This document shows positions 10,501 through 22,038 of a DNA stretch of 64,000 nt, piece after piece. The stretch's first letter is position 1. Each line of letters begins with the position of its first letter. Under the pieces are notes generated by a model, which saw nothing but the letters and a program-made list of their open reading frames with translations, was not told the DNA's origin and did no database searches. Both the position numbers and the translations under genes were made by a program. This stretch comes from Choristoneura fumiferana (taxonomy: Eukaryota; Arthropoda; Insecta; Lepidoptera; Tortricidae), in assembly GCF_025370935.1 (NCBI RefSeq), contig NC_133474.1, forward strand, positions 14,072,872 to 14,136,871, written 5' to 3'.

Positions 10501-13233
10501 AAGTATAAAACTCAAGACAAAGTTTCGTAACTGTGTTTACAAGTGTTAGCATGTGTTGAGACTCGTTACAGTGGGACGGTTTTTACAAAATTGAATTTTG
10601 TTATTTTTATGTATGCAGTGGTTCTCAACATGCTGTTCAGATTGATTTTGGAGTAAATTAAAAAATTAAAAGTCATAATTTACAGTACCTTGACGTGAAA
10701 TAGAAGGTTTCATATTTTCTGATATTGGTTCATTTTCTGATATAGGTTCTTGACTTCCATCACTTGAAGTGGACGGCAGTATAAGCAAGTTGTTTATAAG
10801 AATTAAAAAAAATTACTGTCATGTTTTTACGATCAATTGTATCTACCTATTTATCGATGAAAAATCCGTACTTGTCTGCCTAATTTCTGAACTTGATTTC
10901 ATGTACACTTTTCTGTAAAAGCTCGACGATAGACGAAGACGTTTCGGTTGCTTTTAGCCTGCTTTTAGCTAATTTTTATGAAAAAACAAGTAAACTCCAT
11001 AAAAAGAGAAGTATGAATGACCTTGTGCCATCGGCGTCGTTTAACAATGTCACTGATTGACATAAATACTGACCATTGTATGATTGTATGTGGTAACTGG
11101 TAACAGTAAGCAAGCGAAACGATAAAGGTAATATTATTATCGGAAGAACGGGACCGGTTTTCCTTGTTCGCATTTCTTGATTGAACTTGACACTGGCATT
11201 GATTTTATAAAATATCGAGCCACTTTAAAGAATGATTAATTATTGAGCAATAACTTTAAAATTAGAATTAAAATTGAATGTCTAGGTAACCTTTCTGTAA
11301 TCATAATCACTGTGCTACTTCATTGTTATCTTTCTTGGTAAATTTTTCTCATCTGTTCTTATTGTCTGTGCTGTGAGATAAACATGAATTCTATGCGATA
11401 GCTGGCAAAGTTACCTGCAAAAGTTATTCAATCTATAGCATCAACTGATCAAAGTGCTTCGCTAATGAAATAGAATAGGATAAAAGAACAATGGCAAATT
11501 AAAATGTCGTGTAATGAAATATCGCACCCAAGTGAATCCGATGCAGGCGATAGCCCCGCTGAGCATATCTGCTACGATGGCGGGGTAAGAGTTGGCCGTC
11601 GGGAAGTAGGCGTGGAACCGAGGGGAGTGCCAATGGGTTACTCCCGTCATGACTACTCGTTCGATGTCCGCCATCACGGCCGTCCACGGCTCGGCCTGCT
11701 GCGGCGCCTGCTCTGGGACTAGCGGCCGAAGGTACCCCGGCTTCACTGAAGGGACCACTTGTCTAAAATATAGAATGCAACTTTGAACATGTAACTACCG
11801 TGAGACTCCATATTTAATGAAATAAATCCGGATAACTCATGTCTTAAATCGAGTTTAGCTCGACATGTTTCGGGAGATTAAAAACCTATAGAATGCAACA
11901 TTCATACTAATATTATAAATGCGAAAGTGTGTGTGTTTGTTTTGTATGTTTGTCCGTCTTTCACGTCAAAACGGAGCGACGGATCGACGTGATATTTGGC
12001 ATAAGTAGGTAGGTAGAGATAGTTTATGGGCCAGAGAGTGACATAGGCCACTTCTTATCCCGGAAAATGCACAGTTCCCGAGGGAACAGCGCGCGATAAC
12101 GAATTCCACGCGGGCGAAGCCGCGGGCAAAAGCTAGTAATAACATAAGTTAATGTTTTTTTACATGATAGGGGAAAACGAGCAGGTGGGACAACTAATAG
12201 AAAACAATCACCGCCGTCCAAGGACAGCCATAACATAACTTGAGTTACGGATGCGTTGCTTTGCCTTTGAGAAAGGACAACTCCACTCTTGCCGGCTCGT
12301 ACTGAGGCACCTACTATTAACAGTTAGGTACGATATTGTTTTAATTAGAAGTACCTATTCCCATTCTAATGAAAAAAAAACATCGTTTCATAAATGATGG
12401 AGTTCTGAGGTTATAAACATTAAATGAAACCGAATTGATAACCCTCTCCTTTTTTTGAAGGCGTTAAAAATGGTTTATGGTATAAGATATTTTCTCAAAA
12501 GATTTTTACAAAATCGCTTACAGAGAAATACATTTTTAACCTTGATATAAATATACAAAAAGGGAGGGATACTTTAACTATATTTTACGTTAAAAACAAA
12601 GTATATAAAACTAAAAGTACACAAAAACACATGAGGGTAGATTGGCGTAACACAACAAATATATCGTGAGAATATCGATGCGCTTCCAGCAATGAGCATA
12701 GTAACCGATAGGGCCAGTTAAACAAAATTAACTGCCGTTTACTAACAACTTTAATAACAGCCGCATTATTATTATTATTTTCTCAATATGACATTATTAT
12801 TATTAAGTTACTCAAATATGTACCATATTACTCATTCAATCCAATAAGGAAACCTTCAAAATGTGTCGTTTAAGCGCTTTTTTAAAAAGTATATGCGATT
12901 TAGTCTCTTTAACATCTCTTGGAAATTTATTATAAAACTGTGCTCCTTCATATAAGAAGCTTTTTTACCGTAACTTGTTCTAGGCGGGCGAAGGAGTAAA
13001 TTAATCGCTTGGCGTGTAACCTTTTTTTTAATTTGCGCTCTCTTTGTAAAAGATATATGGCAGTGAATATCCTTACTTAAATTTTTTCTGACCGAAATGC
13101 AAAAAGATAATAATTACTAAGTTACCTACTACTACAATGTCATAAAAACTAACCTGTCTCTTATGTTTTCTAAATACTCCGCGATGTAGTCCGTCATCGC
13201 CTTAGCGAAATCTTTGAAGTCACCCGCTTCCAT
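7530..13233 (-). CDS. Ddc: DOPA decarboxylase (aromatic-L-amino-acid decarboxylase), complete coding sequence
   Basis: Five coding exons join without a break: 13154-13233, 11528-11762, 9224-9473, 8553-8701 and 7530-8255 (stop at 7530). All splice sites are GT-AG. They give 479 aa, the usual length. The PLP enzyme converts DOPA to dopamine (and 5-HTP to serotonin) for signalling and for cuticle tanning. Landmarks are N-terminal [60 protein letters not shown], the PLP-binding Lys304 in NFNPHKW, the catalytic-loop [10 protein letters not shown], and [19 protein letters not shown]. His192 in AHSSVERAG is kept; insect aldehyde-forming paralogues (DHPAA synthases) carry Asn there, so a true decarboxylase is inferred. 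The start is set by the ATG five bases inside an acceptor (13239-13241), so an upstream non-coding first exon must exist. Confidence 0.96.
9474..11527. other. Ddc intron, 2 kb, no gene seen
   Basis: The intron between the second and third coding exons. It holds scattered dispersed-repeat sequence near 9600-9720 (GTCAGATGGCGCTACC) and otherwise AT-rich sequence. Short frames such as 10976-11173 lack family features. Confidence 0.5.
11905..12139 (+). repeat. Dispersed retroelement-like fragment in a Ddc intron
   Basis: It starts ACTAATATTATAAATGCGAAAG and ends GCGGGCGAAGCCGCGGGCAAAAGCTAGTA, with the conserved inner block TTTCACGTCAAAACGG. Relatives with the same two ends are at 13739-13993, 38985-39215 and 50740-50955, and end fragments at 58295-58330 and 59825-59845. 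I know this repeat as very common in Lepidoptera; its exact class is not decided here. Confidence 0.6.
12155..12320. repeat. Dispersed repeat fragment (GGGGAAAACGAGCAGGTGGG type)
   Basis: This intronic stretch contains AACGAGCAGGTGGGACAA, CACCGCCGTCCAAGGACA and TACGGATGCGTTGC. It is a diverged relative of the repeats at 17052-17310 and 31527-31672, which share the layout 'ACGAGCA...CCGCCCA...GCGTTGCC'. Confidence 0.45.
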
Positions 13234-13738
13234 GGTTTCTGAAAAATGCATTGACATATTTGGTTATAATTAAGTACCTACACGATACTTTTAAATGATT
13301 CTGACTTCTGACCAAACATTGCATAGAATTAGCCATCATAACACAACATATATCAACTTTCTGGATCTGTGATCATCACCCACGAACAACTTCATTGAAT
13401 TTTATATAGGTACTTTTGTACGTATAAACATAGTACGGGATGTAATATAATATTTTTCAAGTGTGTTCGACCCAATAAAATCATTGAGATTTAATTAAGG
13501 TCGCACACGTTTTCTGTGTTAGGTATATGATCGGGTGAAATTGCTATTAGTTACAACAATTGCAGCGCCACCTCCTGTCTAAAAGGCAGCTCCAATCTAA
13601 TTTACGACAGAAGAGACGAGTGATTTGCTTCCTCTTTTACTGAATGCAAGAAAATTGGCGTAATTTATTTTGAACCCACTCTTACAGCGCATGCATCCAA
13701 ATAAAAGTAAAACATGCCATGGTCCATCACTGCTAAGA

Positions 13739-13993
13739 TTACTAATATTATAAACGCGAAAGTTTGTATGAATGGATGTTTGTTTGTTTGGATGTTTGTT
13801 ACTCTTTCACGCAAAAGCTACTGAACGGATTTTCATGAAATGTGGCATACAGGTAATATATACCCTGGATTAACATAGGTACCTACTACTTTTATGTCCC
13901 GAAATAATTTATGGTTCATACCTATGTGGGATCAAAAAAGGTTTAAGTTAACTACCAATTCTGCGCAAGCGAAGCCGCGGGAAGAAGCTAGTA
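13739..13993 (+). repeat. Dispersed retroelement-like fragment upstream of the first Ddc coding exon
   Basis: Same family as 11905-12139: begins TTACTAATATTATAAACGCGAAAG, has TCTTTCACGCAAAAGCTACTGAACGG-type sequence inside and ends GCGAAGCCGCGGGAAGAAGCTAGTAG. Probably lies within the long first intron of Ddc. Confidence 0.58.
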
Positions 13994-15394
13994 GCTTCAT
14001 AATCAAAAGATTAATAACTATTATGATCAGACACATACTTAAGGATAGGTAATTCTACAACATAATGCAACTCATACAAAAGTAAGTACTCAAGATTCGC
14101 ATATCTAGCTAGAGAAGACTATATGATGTACTTATTTATATTAAAAAGTAGTATTCAATGCCGAAAAAGATAAGATCAAGTAATTAGAAATTTATTGAAA
14201 AATTAAATATAGAGATGTTACTCAAGTTCTCTAACAGAACATATAAAGATTAGAAAAACAAATAATATTTCGAATAAGCAAATAAATAAACTTCTATAAA
14301 ATGTCGACAAACCAAATTTAATTGTTGTGTCCTGTTGCGTCATGTTATGGTGTTGTGAGTTGTGACCTAGAATTGAAAATCATTTTAAAATCCGTGTTCA
14401 CGTAGAATTTACTTAATTAGCTGCAAAACATAAACCTTAAATTTGAGTTTCTTTGGCTTATTGGTTTCAAAGGATTTAATATTAATTAATTTATAGCATA
14501 TTGTACCTATCATATTTTATTAACTCCTGGTAAACGTTACCTAAATGAATAGAAACAATGCAGCAATACACTACATAAAAAATATATACATAAAAAATGA
14601 TTACAATGTATTAATTTTGACTAAAATGTAAATGGCTTTATTTTCTACCTTTTTTCGCTTTCTTCTACCGGATATGAAGTAATGCGTGTGCAAAAATAAA
14701 CTAATTGTAGACCTTAGAATTAGCCTAGGTCAGAAAGTTCATTTAAATTGGTGGTCCTTGTTCAATGTCGAGAGAACGGCGGCGGCGCTTGCGCAACGCC
14801 GCGCGGCGAGCAAGTGGTGCGAGGTTATGCGCAGACCTCGCGAACGCTGGTTCGCAGTAGGCTTTCAAACAATCGATTGTTTTATAATTTTACATTACAT
14901 CGTAGTTTTTACACGTAAAGTTAATGAATTTTGTTTCAAATCTTCAGATGCGCATGCAGACACATGCGTGTCAGCCGCGTCTGTGTGACATAATATATTG
15001 TCATGCAGACCCGCCCTCCTTTACCTCCATAATATAATCGACATACAGACAGACCAGACCTAACTATCACAATTTAAGCACCACATGATTCACGAGTTCA
15101 TTCTTATACATACATATTTGACAACAAAACGGATGACGTACACACAGACATAAAGACGTATTATTAAAAGATCTGGCAGCTTCCTCGGACAAAGAATTAG
15201 CTTAGCTATTCAAAGAGGAAATGCTGCCAGCATCTTCGGTACCTACATTGCCTAAGGGGGGTACTTTAAGCAATTTGTTTTAGTTGTAGGTTTATTTATT
15301 ATTGTTATTTTTAATTTGTGTAAGCATTTTAAGTCTTGAGATATTTTTGTGTAGGTACATAGTTTTAATTTAAAAGTATATAGTATGTACCTAC
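13994..15394. other. Non-coding stretch with a GC-rich island at 14755-14860
   Basis: Mostly AT-rich. The island around 14770-14850 (GGCGGCGGCGCTTGCGCAAC and following) stands out strongly. It could be a regulatory element or untranslated exon, but no TATA box, donor site or protein homology supports a specific call. The 100-codon frame at 14686-14988 has no recognisable features. Confidence 0.4.
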
Positions 15395-15737
15395 CTAATT
15401 ATTGAAAAAAGCTTTTGGTAAAAATTGTTTTTGTAATAAAAGCTTTTTTTTTGCTGACTGTACTTTTTGTTGACTGTACCTACTTTTATTGTCACCCAAA
15501 CTACATTTGCATACCAAATTTCAAGTCGATGCCATTAACCGTTGAAGAGTTCCGTCCTGTGGAGACGTTCCTGGCCGGACTACCAGGATGTCACTACCAG
15601 ATTATTGTAGGTATTGTCACGCAATTTACATTTAAGCATACCAAATTTCAAGTCAATCCAACCAAGCAAGCATTGCAAGATTTGATTACAGACAGACAGA
15701 CAACGGGACAGGTGAATTTAAATAAAAGCTTGTAAAA
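15395..15737 (+). repeat. Dispersed repeat, paralogue at 32765-33060
   Basis: Shared blocks in the same order with 32765-33060 include TACTTTTTGTTGACTGTAC, CCAAATTTCAAGTC, AGGAGTTCC/AGAGTTCC, AGACG(TTC/AAC)CTGGC, ACCAGATTATTGTA and a second CCAAATTTCAAGT. The frame at 15415-15735 is the repeat itself read through and is not called a gene. Confidence 0.6.
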
Positions 15738-16275
15738 TAGGTTACCTCCACACGTAAAGTGGATTTATTGTCATTTGTCATTTTGGACAACTCAAAATTA
15801 TAGGTCAAAGCAGAAAAATTACAATTTGCAACATCAAAGGAAAATTGACTATTCTGAATATCATCGAAAATTGACTATGCCGGGAAAAAAACGACCAATT
15901 GTATTTCCGTACACTCAGAAATTATGATGAACTGTAAATATGTTCCATTCGAAATCATTTGTTTTGGGTCTACATATTAGGTTATGACTTGATTTAGACA
16001 ACATTCACTTATTGCTTAAAAATAAATTATTTTGTTTTGATACTTTTTCATTATAATCTTATGTCATTTCAAGATTAAAAAATTCTTTTACACTATAAAA
16101 ACAATATTCCATTAGCCGTTTTCCAAGACTATTTTTCGATTTAGGGATCTGTTTGTAAAATATTAAACTTTAAAGCGCTAATTATTTGTTAGGGAAGTGT
16201 GTGTACCGTGTGTGTACCTACTAGTACTCGTATGTGCCCCGAAACAAGTTAAATCGTTGGCTGTAATTTTTTTAA

Positions 16276-16637
16276 GGGTGCAGCCAGACGAGCGTAATTT
16301 TCGTTTCATACGATGTGTACAACTCATGTTCAGCCGCCGTGTGGCACAAATTGGACTTTTGTTTGAACCGTACCCTTAGTGTAAGTTTTCGGTTACAAAA
16401 TACGTCTCGATCGCGTTCGCGTTAAAATCTCAATTTGTATGGAAACACGAACAGCGCCTCTAGCGGAACGTTTGCGATGTTCGTGTTTCCATACAAATTG
16501 AGATTTTAACACGAACGCGATCGAGATGTATTTTTTTGTAACCGAAAACTTACACTAAGGGTACCGAATGCAGCAGAAATTACGCGACCGAAAATACGCG
16601 GCTCACGACTCAAAAATTACGCTCGTCTGGGTTCACC
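16276..16637. mobile_element. Nested palindromes: outer MITE containing an inner MITE
   Basis: The outer ends GCCAGACGAGCGTAATTTT (left) and AAAATTACGCTCGTCTGGG (right) are inverted. Inside, 16370-16564 is a second, nearly perfect palindrome bounded by GTACCCTTAGTGTAAGTTTTC and its inverse, with arms of about 85 bp and a central loop at AACAGCGCCTCTAGCGG. The inner unit appears to have inserted in the outer one. Confidence 0.75.
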
Positions 16638-17051
16638 ATTGCTGTAGGACATATTATATGCATAACTAGTTAAAAAAGAAAACTATCATAGCTAAGTAGA
16701 CTAAGTTAACGAGTTCTAGCCGATCCAAATTTAATGTTGAATTTTTCCCGCATCTTAGTATATAACCTTACACGTAGTATTATTACTTGCTCTGTGCTTA
16801 CACTGCGTGGCCCGACCGACATACACTTAACCGGTTTTTATTTTAAGTTTAATCGTTATCTATGTATTACAAGGCAATATTTATATCTGCTAGACATAGA
16901 TAGCGAATTAAAATATCACTTTCATGATACATGTTTTACCTGTAGGCATTGATTTACAATTCGACACCTACCTTGGCAAAGTGACTGTTCAAAGCCTTTT
17001 ACGTAGGTATTCACATGAAAGATACATAAGCAATTTATTCCGCATAACAAT

Positions 17052-17310
17052 GTTTTTTTTATTCTACTGGTATCACCACCGCCCATAAACATCTGCAACA
17101 CCAGAGGTATTGCAGATGCGTTGCCAACCTAGAGGCCTAAGATGGGATACCTCAAGTGCTAGTAATGTCCTACCGGCTGTCTTACTCTCCACGCCGAAAT
17201 ACAAGTTAACACAACAGTGCAAGCACTGCTGCTTCACGGCAGGATTAGCGAGCAAGATAGTGGTAGCAATCCGGGCGGACCTTGCACAAGGTCCTACCAC
17301 CTGCTGATTA
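17052..17310 (+). repeat. Dispersed lepidopteran repeat (TTGCACAAGGTCCTACCACC end)
   Basis: It contains CAACACCAGAGGTATTGCAG, ATGCGTTGCCAACCTAGAGG, GTCTTACTCTCCACGCCG, CAGTGCAAGCACTGCTGC and CGGGCGGACCTTGCACAAGG. A shorter relative is at 31527-31672. Short open frames on both strands are by-products of the repeat. Confidence 0.62.
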
Positions 17311-17451
17311 GGCTGTGACTAAAACTTTAACGCTACAGAGTTACTTATAATTACTTATCTATGACAAAAGCTAACTATTCTAACTAAATTTCCGTCGTCG
17401 TCGTCGTCGATGCGTGGCGTTCGCAACCGTTTCTGTTCCCTATAACAGAAA

Positions 17452-17571
17452 GGCTACTACGAAACTCCAAACTCGAAGTTCGTGTCGTGCGGTCCCTCTC
17501 GCTCTCGTATTAAATAGTGTAAGTGACAAAGGGACCGCACGACACGAACGAGTTTCGAGTTTCGTAGTAGC
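17452..17571. mobile_element. Palindromic MITE of the GGCTACTACGAAACTC family
   Basis: The left arm GGCTACTACGAAACTC...TTCGTGTCGTGCGGTCCCTC is mirrored by GGGACCGCACGACACGAAC...GAGTTTCGTAGTAG. The same palindrome occurs inside the larger elements at 38669-38785 and about 50400-50510. Confidence 0.75.
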
Positions 17572-18296
17572 TCTGCTGCTGGGTACATTATATCCGTTTT
17601 ATAATTATCTGTCCAGCGTTCTATGAATTTAATAGCACCACCAATATTTCATGAGACACAATTACATCGTAGCTCAATGTCAAATCGATTTAAATAGAAA
17701 TGCCTCAGAGCAATATTGAATTGAATTGAAATTTTATCTAACCGAAACGTTACAGATTCTCGGCATTTATTAATCGTCATCATCACGGATTATTACGGAT
17801 TTAGTAGATTAAGACCAAGGCGAGGGATGCACGCGATCCGCCACAAAAATAAAATGTTTTCACTAAGTATCTTTTACGCGATTGTTTCTTTATTGCATTA
17901 ATTAAGGTCAAATATTAAATTGTGGATTCTATTAGCTACTTCACTTAGTGAGTTTACTTACTAGTTATTCAGCGATTGAACGTCGCTAACAAAGTATGCC
18001 TACGTACGATTTATTTAAATAAAATGTATTACACTGTATGTGTTCAGGCGTTACTTTTCGGAGATCCATGTTTAATTAAAATAAAAGGGTTTGAGGGATT
18101 ATTTTGAGCGAGAACGATTAAACGGTGTCCCTGTGGGCGGAAAACTGGAAAATATTATTTTTTAAATATAATGCAACTTCTCCAAAAATAGGCACTAATA
18201 ACTCGTAGAAAAATCGATAGTTCACTCGATGAATGGTACATCTCTAAAACTTTCAAACTCGAAACGTCACAGAATTCATCATAGGTGAAAAATATT
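17572..18296. other. Intergenic, no gene seen
   Basis: AT-rich sequence without assignable features. Confidence 0.45.
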
Positions 18297-19195
18297 ATAG
18301 GCCTATTTTCTTCCTTTTAGTTTTGGCAGTCGGGTTTTTTGATTTTATTAATTTAATGAGTTTGTTACTGCATGGCGTGCTGCAGCTGCAGCGCCTGCAG
18401 GAGCGCGGCGCGCGCACGTCGGGCACATGCTGCGTGGGGTGGGGCGGCGCGGAGCTAGCGCTGCCAAGAGCGTAGTCAGCGGTATCGGCAATTTTTGAAA
18501 AAATATTAGTTTTTCTTTTGCAAATATACAATTTTACTCGCAAATGTGATGAAAAACATTGTATGTCGCACGGGCGGTACTAGAATTACGAACATCGACT
18601 CATTATAGCCCTCAGTCTTCGACTTCGGGCTTCTAATAGACTCTCGTTCGTAATTCCTTGTTTACCGCCCTTAAGACACAATGTACTATTTCATCACACT
18701 TGCTTGTAAACATTGTTAAAACATGAAGGCTACCTTGATTGCAACCCCGTAAATAAAACCCTCGACCTTAATGTGCTTGTCATGAAACCCGTGGTCGGTA
18801 AATGAGTCACTGCGCGTACAAATTGTCTTGTCATGAAGCCCAAGGTCGGTAAATGAGTCAGTGCCCGTACTGATGGCGCTGCGCGCGCTGCTGCGCATGG
18901 TGCAGCAGCAGGACCACATGCACACGCGGTTCAGGCACATGCTGAGGCAGGGGTAGGGCGGCGCTGCCAAGAGCGCAGCCTAAGGTATCGCCAATATTTG
19001 GAACAATTATATTTTTCTTTTACAAATATAAAATTATACTCGCAAATGTGATGAAAAACATTGTATGTCGCACGGGCGGTACTAGAATTACGAACATCGA
19101 CTCATTAAAGCCCTCAGTCTTCGACTTCGGGCTTCTAATAGACTCTCGTTCGTAATTCCTTATTTACCGCCCTTAAGACACAATGTACTATTGCT
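18297..19195. repeat. Tandemly duplicated palindromic repeat carrying GC-rich exon-like pieces
   Basis: Two units share, in order, a GC-rich patch (18370-18470 and 18868-18965), GCTGCCAAGAGCG, TTTTTC, GATGAAAAACATTG, GTCGCACGGGCGGTACTAG and a palindrome GGTACTAGAATTACGAAC...GTTCGTAATTCC...TACCGCCC (18573-18670, 19077-19172). The second GC-rich patch reads as LMALRALLRMVQQQDHMHT on the plus strand before a stop. A 56-bp local duplication (CTTGTCATGAA...CGGTAAATGAGTCA) lies at 18776-18870. The start, 18310-18350, carries the end of the CCCGACTGCC element described at 33901. A diverged relative of the tail is at 37085-37200. Confidence 0.6.
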
Positions 19196-20202
19196 TTTGT
19201 TATATCGGTAGGTTGGTACATACTATCAGCCAAATATACATGTCTGTCACTAAAAGTGATTATAGTTTGCATGTTATAAAACAATAATATCGATGTGTTT
19301 GTCAACTCAAATATTCGACTTTTGCGGCATATTAATTTCATATGCAGGTGTTTAAAAATTGATAGACCATTTATTTGGATGGCTGTATCACGAACCCTAA
19401 GTGTGCGATCCCGTTTAGCACTTGGGCTGCTTTTAATTAATAATCTTAATTGCAGGAAGTTGGTAGTGTGACATTTGTGTATCAAGACAGGGTATTCCCT
19501 CGTTTCGATTAGCTAATGACAGCGACCTACCTTTATTTTACCGTTCTACCGTGTGCGTCATCGCTTTGGTTTTATCCTCAAGCGTTTTCTTTAATATTAT
19601 ATTTGTGACGTTGAAAAGGTAAAACCCCAGCGCAGCTTGCATTACTCCAATAGCGGAGGAGTAAGTGGCAATATATGAACATATTTAATCTATCCGCTAT
19701 CTTCAATGTATTGTCATATGTGATTGATTGTGATAATGTATCTCCGATGCTAGATCAAATATTTAATTGTTTTTTAACTTGAGCTCTTTTTATTTTTACG
19801 TTACGTTATCTTATCTATAACAACCAACCAGTACCTAAGTTCCTAAGTATTAAAATGACTACTGAAGATGATATCACTAAGAGTAGGTATTGTCAGTATG
19901 TGAGTTTTCCTCATAATATGATAATTTCTTCGTTTCCTCTTGACGATAAAAAATGTACACTTAATTGCAAAAAAAAATATCTAAAATTGGCTACCGATAC
20001 GAAAACAACTCGTTTCCATTCATGTAAACAAGTTTATGCAGCAATGAGTTATCACAAATACCGCACCAAGTAGAGTAGTTTCGAAAGGGTACTGAAGTGA
20101 TGAAATAAGTATTTTCACCTCAGCAGCTCAAACAGGCAGGTTTTGCTATGAAAAATCAGTGAGCAAAATCCCATTTTGCGCACTCCGTGAGACAAAGTAG
20201 CT
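19196..20202. other. Intergenic, no gene seen
   Basis: No supported feature. The frame 19135-19485 minus (116 codons) has neither family motifs nor splice context. Confidence 0.45.
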
Positions 20203-20515
20203 TTTTTAGGGTCCCGAAGCCAAAATGGCAAAAACGGAACCCTTATAGTTTCGCCATGTCTGTCTGTCTGTCCGTCCGTCCGCGGCTTTGCTCAGGGACT
20301 ATCAATGCTAGAAAGGTGTAATTTTGCACGGATATATATGTAAAATGCCGATAAAATGGTACAATAAAATTTAAAAAAAAAAAATCATTTTTAATGGTGT
20401 AGGTACCTCCCATAGACGTAAGTGGGGGTGATTTTTTTTTTCTCATCCAACCCTATAGTGTGGGGCATCGTTGGATAGGTCTTTTAAAATGCAAATTTTC
20501 ATTAAAATCGAGCAT
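20203..20515 (-). mobile_element. Partial copy of the 21343/28018 dispersed element, reversed
   Basis: It reads as the reverse of the ends of the elements at 21343 and 28018: AGGGTCCCGAAGCCAAAATGG, CGGAACCCTTATAGTTTCGC, CATGTCTGTCTGTC, CGCGGCTTTGCTCAGGGAC and CCCACACTATAGGGTTGGAT-type blocks, ending near AAAATCGAGC. The 5' half of the element is absent. Confidence 0.68.
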
Positions 20516-21342
20516 TAGTGGAAGTTCAAACTGGAACCTAGATTAAGGTTAAATGAAAAAGGCTTATTATTTTTTGCTTTTCACTTTTTTCGGCGGTTTA
20601 ATTCGTTTTCTACTTAATTTTGAACTGAATTATTTGTAAATTTTATAAAATTGATTTAAATCGCTAAGTGTTTAGAGAGTCGAAACTGTTATCGCAATAT
20701 ATGATTAGCCTCTTGTGCTCGGTGTTTTGCTAAAGTTTGGGAACGACTGCACTAACGTGATCTCAATATTCTCAATGTTTCGGTCAAGGTTGTTAGTTGA
20801 CAGTGTGCACAGTACCTAGGTATATATAGTCGTGTCGTGTCACAGACCAGTTTAATGACATTTTTGAAAGGGAACAAAAAAACGACCTTCTTATAATAGT
20901 ATTACTATTACCATAATATAAAGATTAATAGACATCTAATGCATGTCATAAATACATTGAAGACCTGTAACATAATTTTCTAGGTATCGTACCTTTAATA
21001 TCTACGAGTAAGTCCATCGAACTATCTGGCCGATATGCTAAAAAAAATAGTTTTTGTCTTTAATATTGACTTGACATGAAAAGATCTATGAAACGGCCAA
21101 GCCGTACTTTTTAAAACGAGTTGTAGTATTAGTTAGTAGTCAGGGCAGAGGTGAGGGGGCTTGGTTTTTAACAAGGGACTGAAACAAGCCATAATGACAC
21201 GAGATGTTTAGCTACCCGGGCAGAGCAAAGGTGGCTATTACATCGAGTGTCAGTGGTTGTTTAGTCTCGCGTTAAACACTACTTTTCACTTTGAATGCGA
21301 GGAAAAAAACGACGTTCTATTAAAAATTATAATATTACTTTT
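20516..21342. other. Intergenic, no gene seen
   Basis: No supported feature beyond AT-rich sequence. Confidence 0.4.
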
Positions 21343-21948
21343 AAAAAAACCGGCCAAGAGCGTGTCGGACACGCCCAAAATAGGGTTCCGTAGCCATTAC
21401 GAAAAAATTAAGTAATATTTTTCTAAGGATTTCCTTTTTTTTACCGAATCTTCCAAGTGTAGGTATATTTTATACCTTAGGCTGCTATTTACTCTTAAAT
21501 TACTAATAATTCTCAAGCAAACTTAGCCGTTACAGTTTTCCTTGAAAGTTTGATATACTTACTACATCCTGAATTTTTTCAAATTTTTCCACCTACCGGT
21601 TAAGATTTTAGAGGGGGGGGGGTTAGGTTAGGGCGCTCGATTTTCATGAAAGTTTGCACTTTAAAATAGAATATTTCGCAAACATATCACTGAATCGAAA
21701 AATCGTTTGAGCAACCTCCTAATGGTTTTAAAAGACCTGTCCAACGATACCCCACACTGTAGGATTGGATGAGAAAAAATAAATCACCCCTAAAGTACGT
21801 CCCGTCTATCGGAGCCTCGGAGGTACCCTAAAAAAATTTTTTTAAATTTTTTTATTGTACCATTTTGTCGGCATACTTTACATATATATTCGTGAAAAAT
21901 TACAGCTTTCTAGCATTGATAGTCCCTGAGCAAAGCCGCGGACGGGCG

Positions 21949-21984
<36 letters not shown>

Positions 21985-22038
21985 TGGCGAAACTATAAGG
22001 GTTCCGTTTTTGCCACTTTGGCTCCGGAACCCTAAAAA
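21343..22038 (+). mobile_element. Dispersed element starting AACCGGCCAAGAGCGTGTCGG, about 690 bp
   Basis: This is a full-length-looking copy, closely matched to 28018-28660. It starts CCGGCCAAGAGCGTGTCGG, then AGGGTTCCGTAG, and ends TTCCGTTTTTGCCA...GGCTCCGGAACCCTAAAAA after an array of CAGA units (21950-21983). The subterminal GGGTTCCG and CGGAACCC are inverted, which might mark a DNA transposon, but class assignment is open. It has no coding frame. A variant start AAGTGCGAGTCGGACTC is seen in related copies. Confidence 0.68.
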
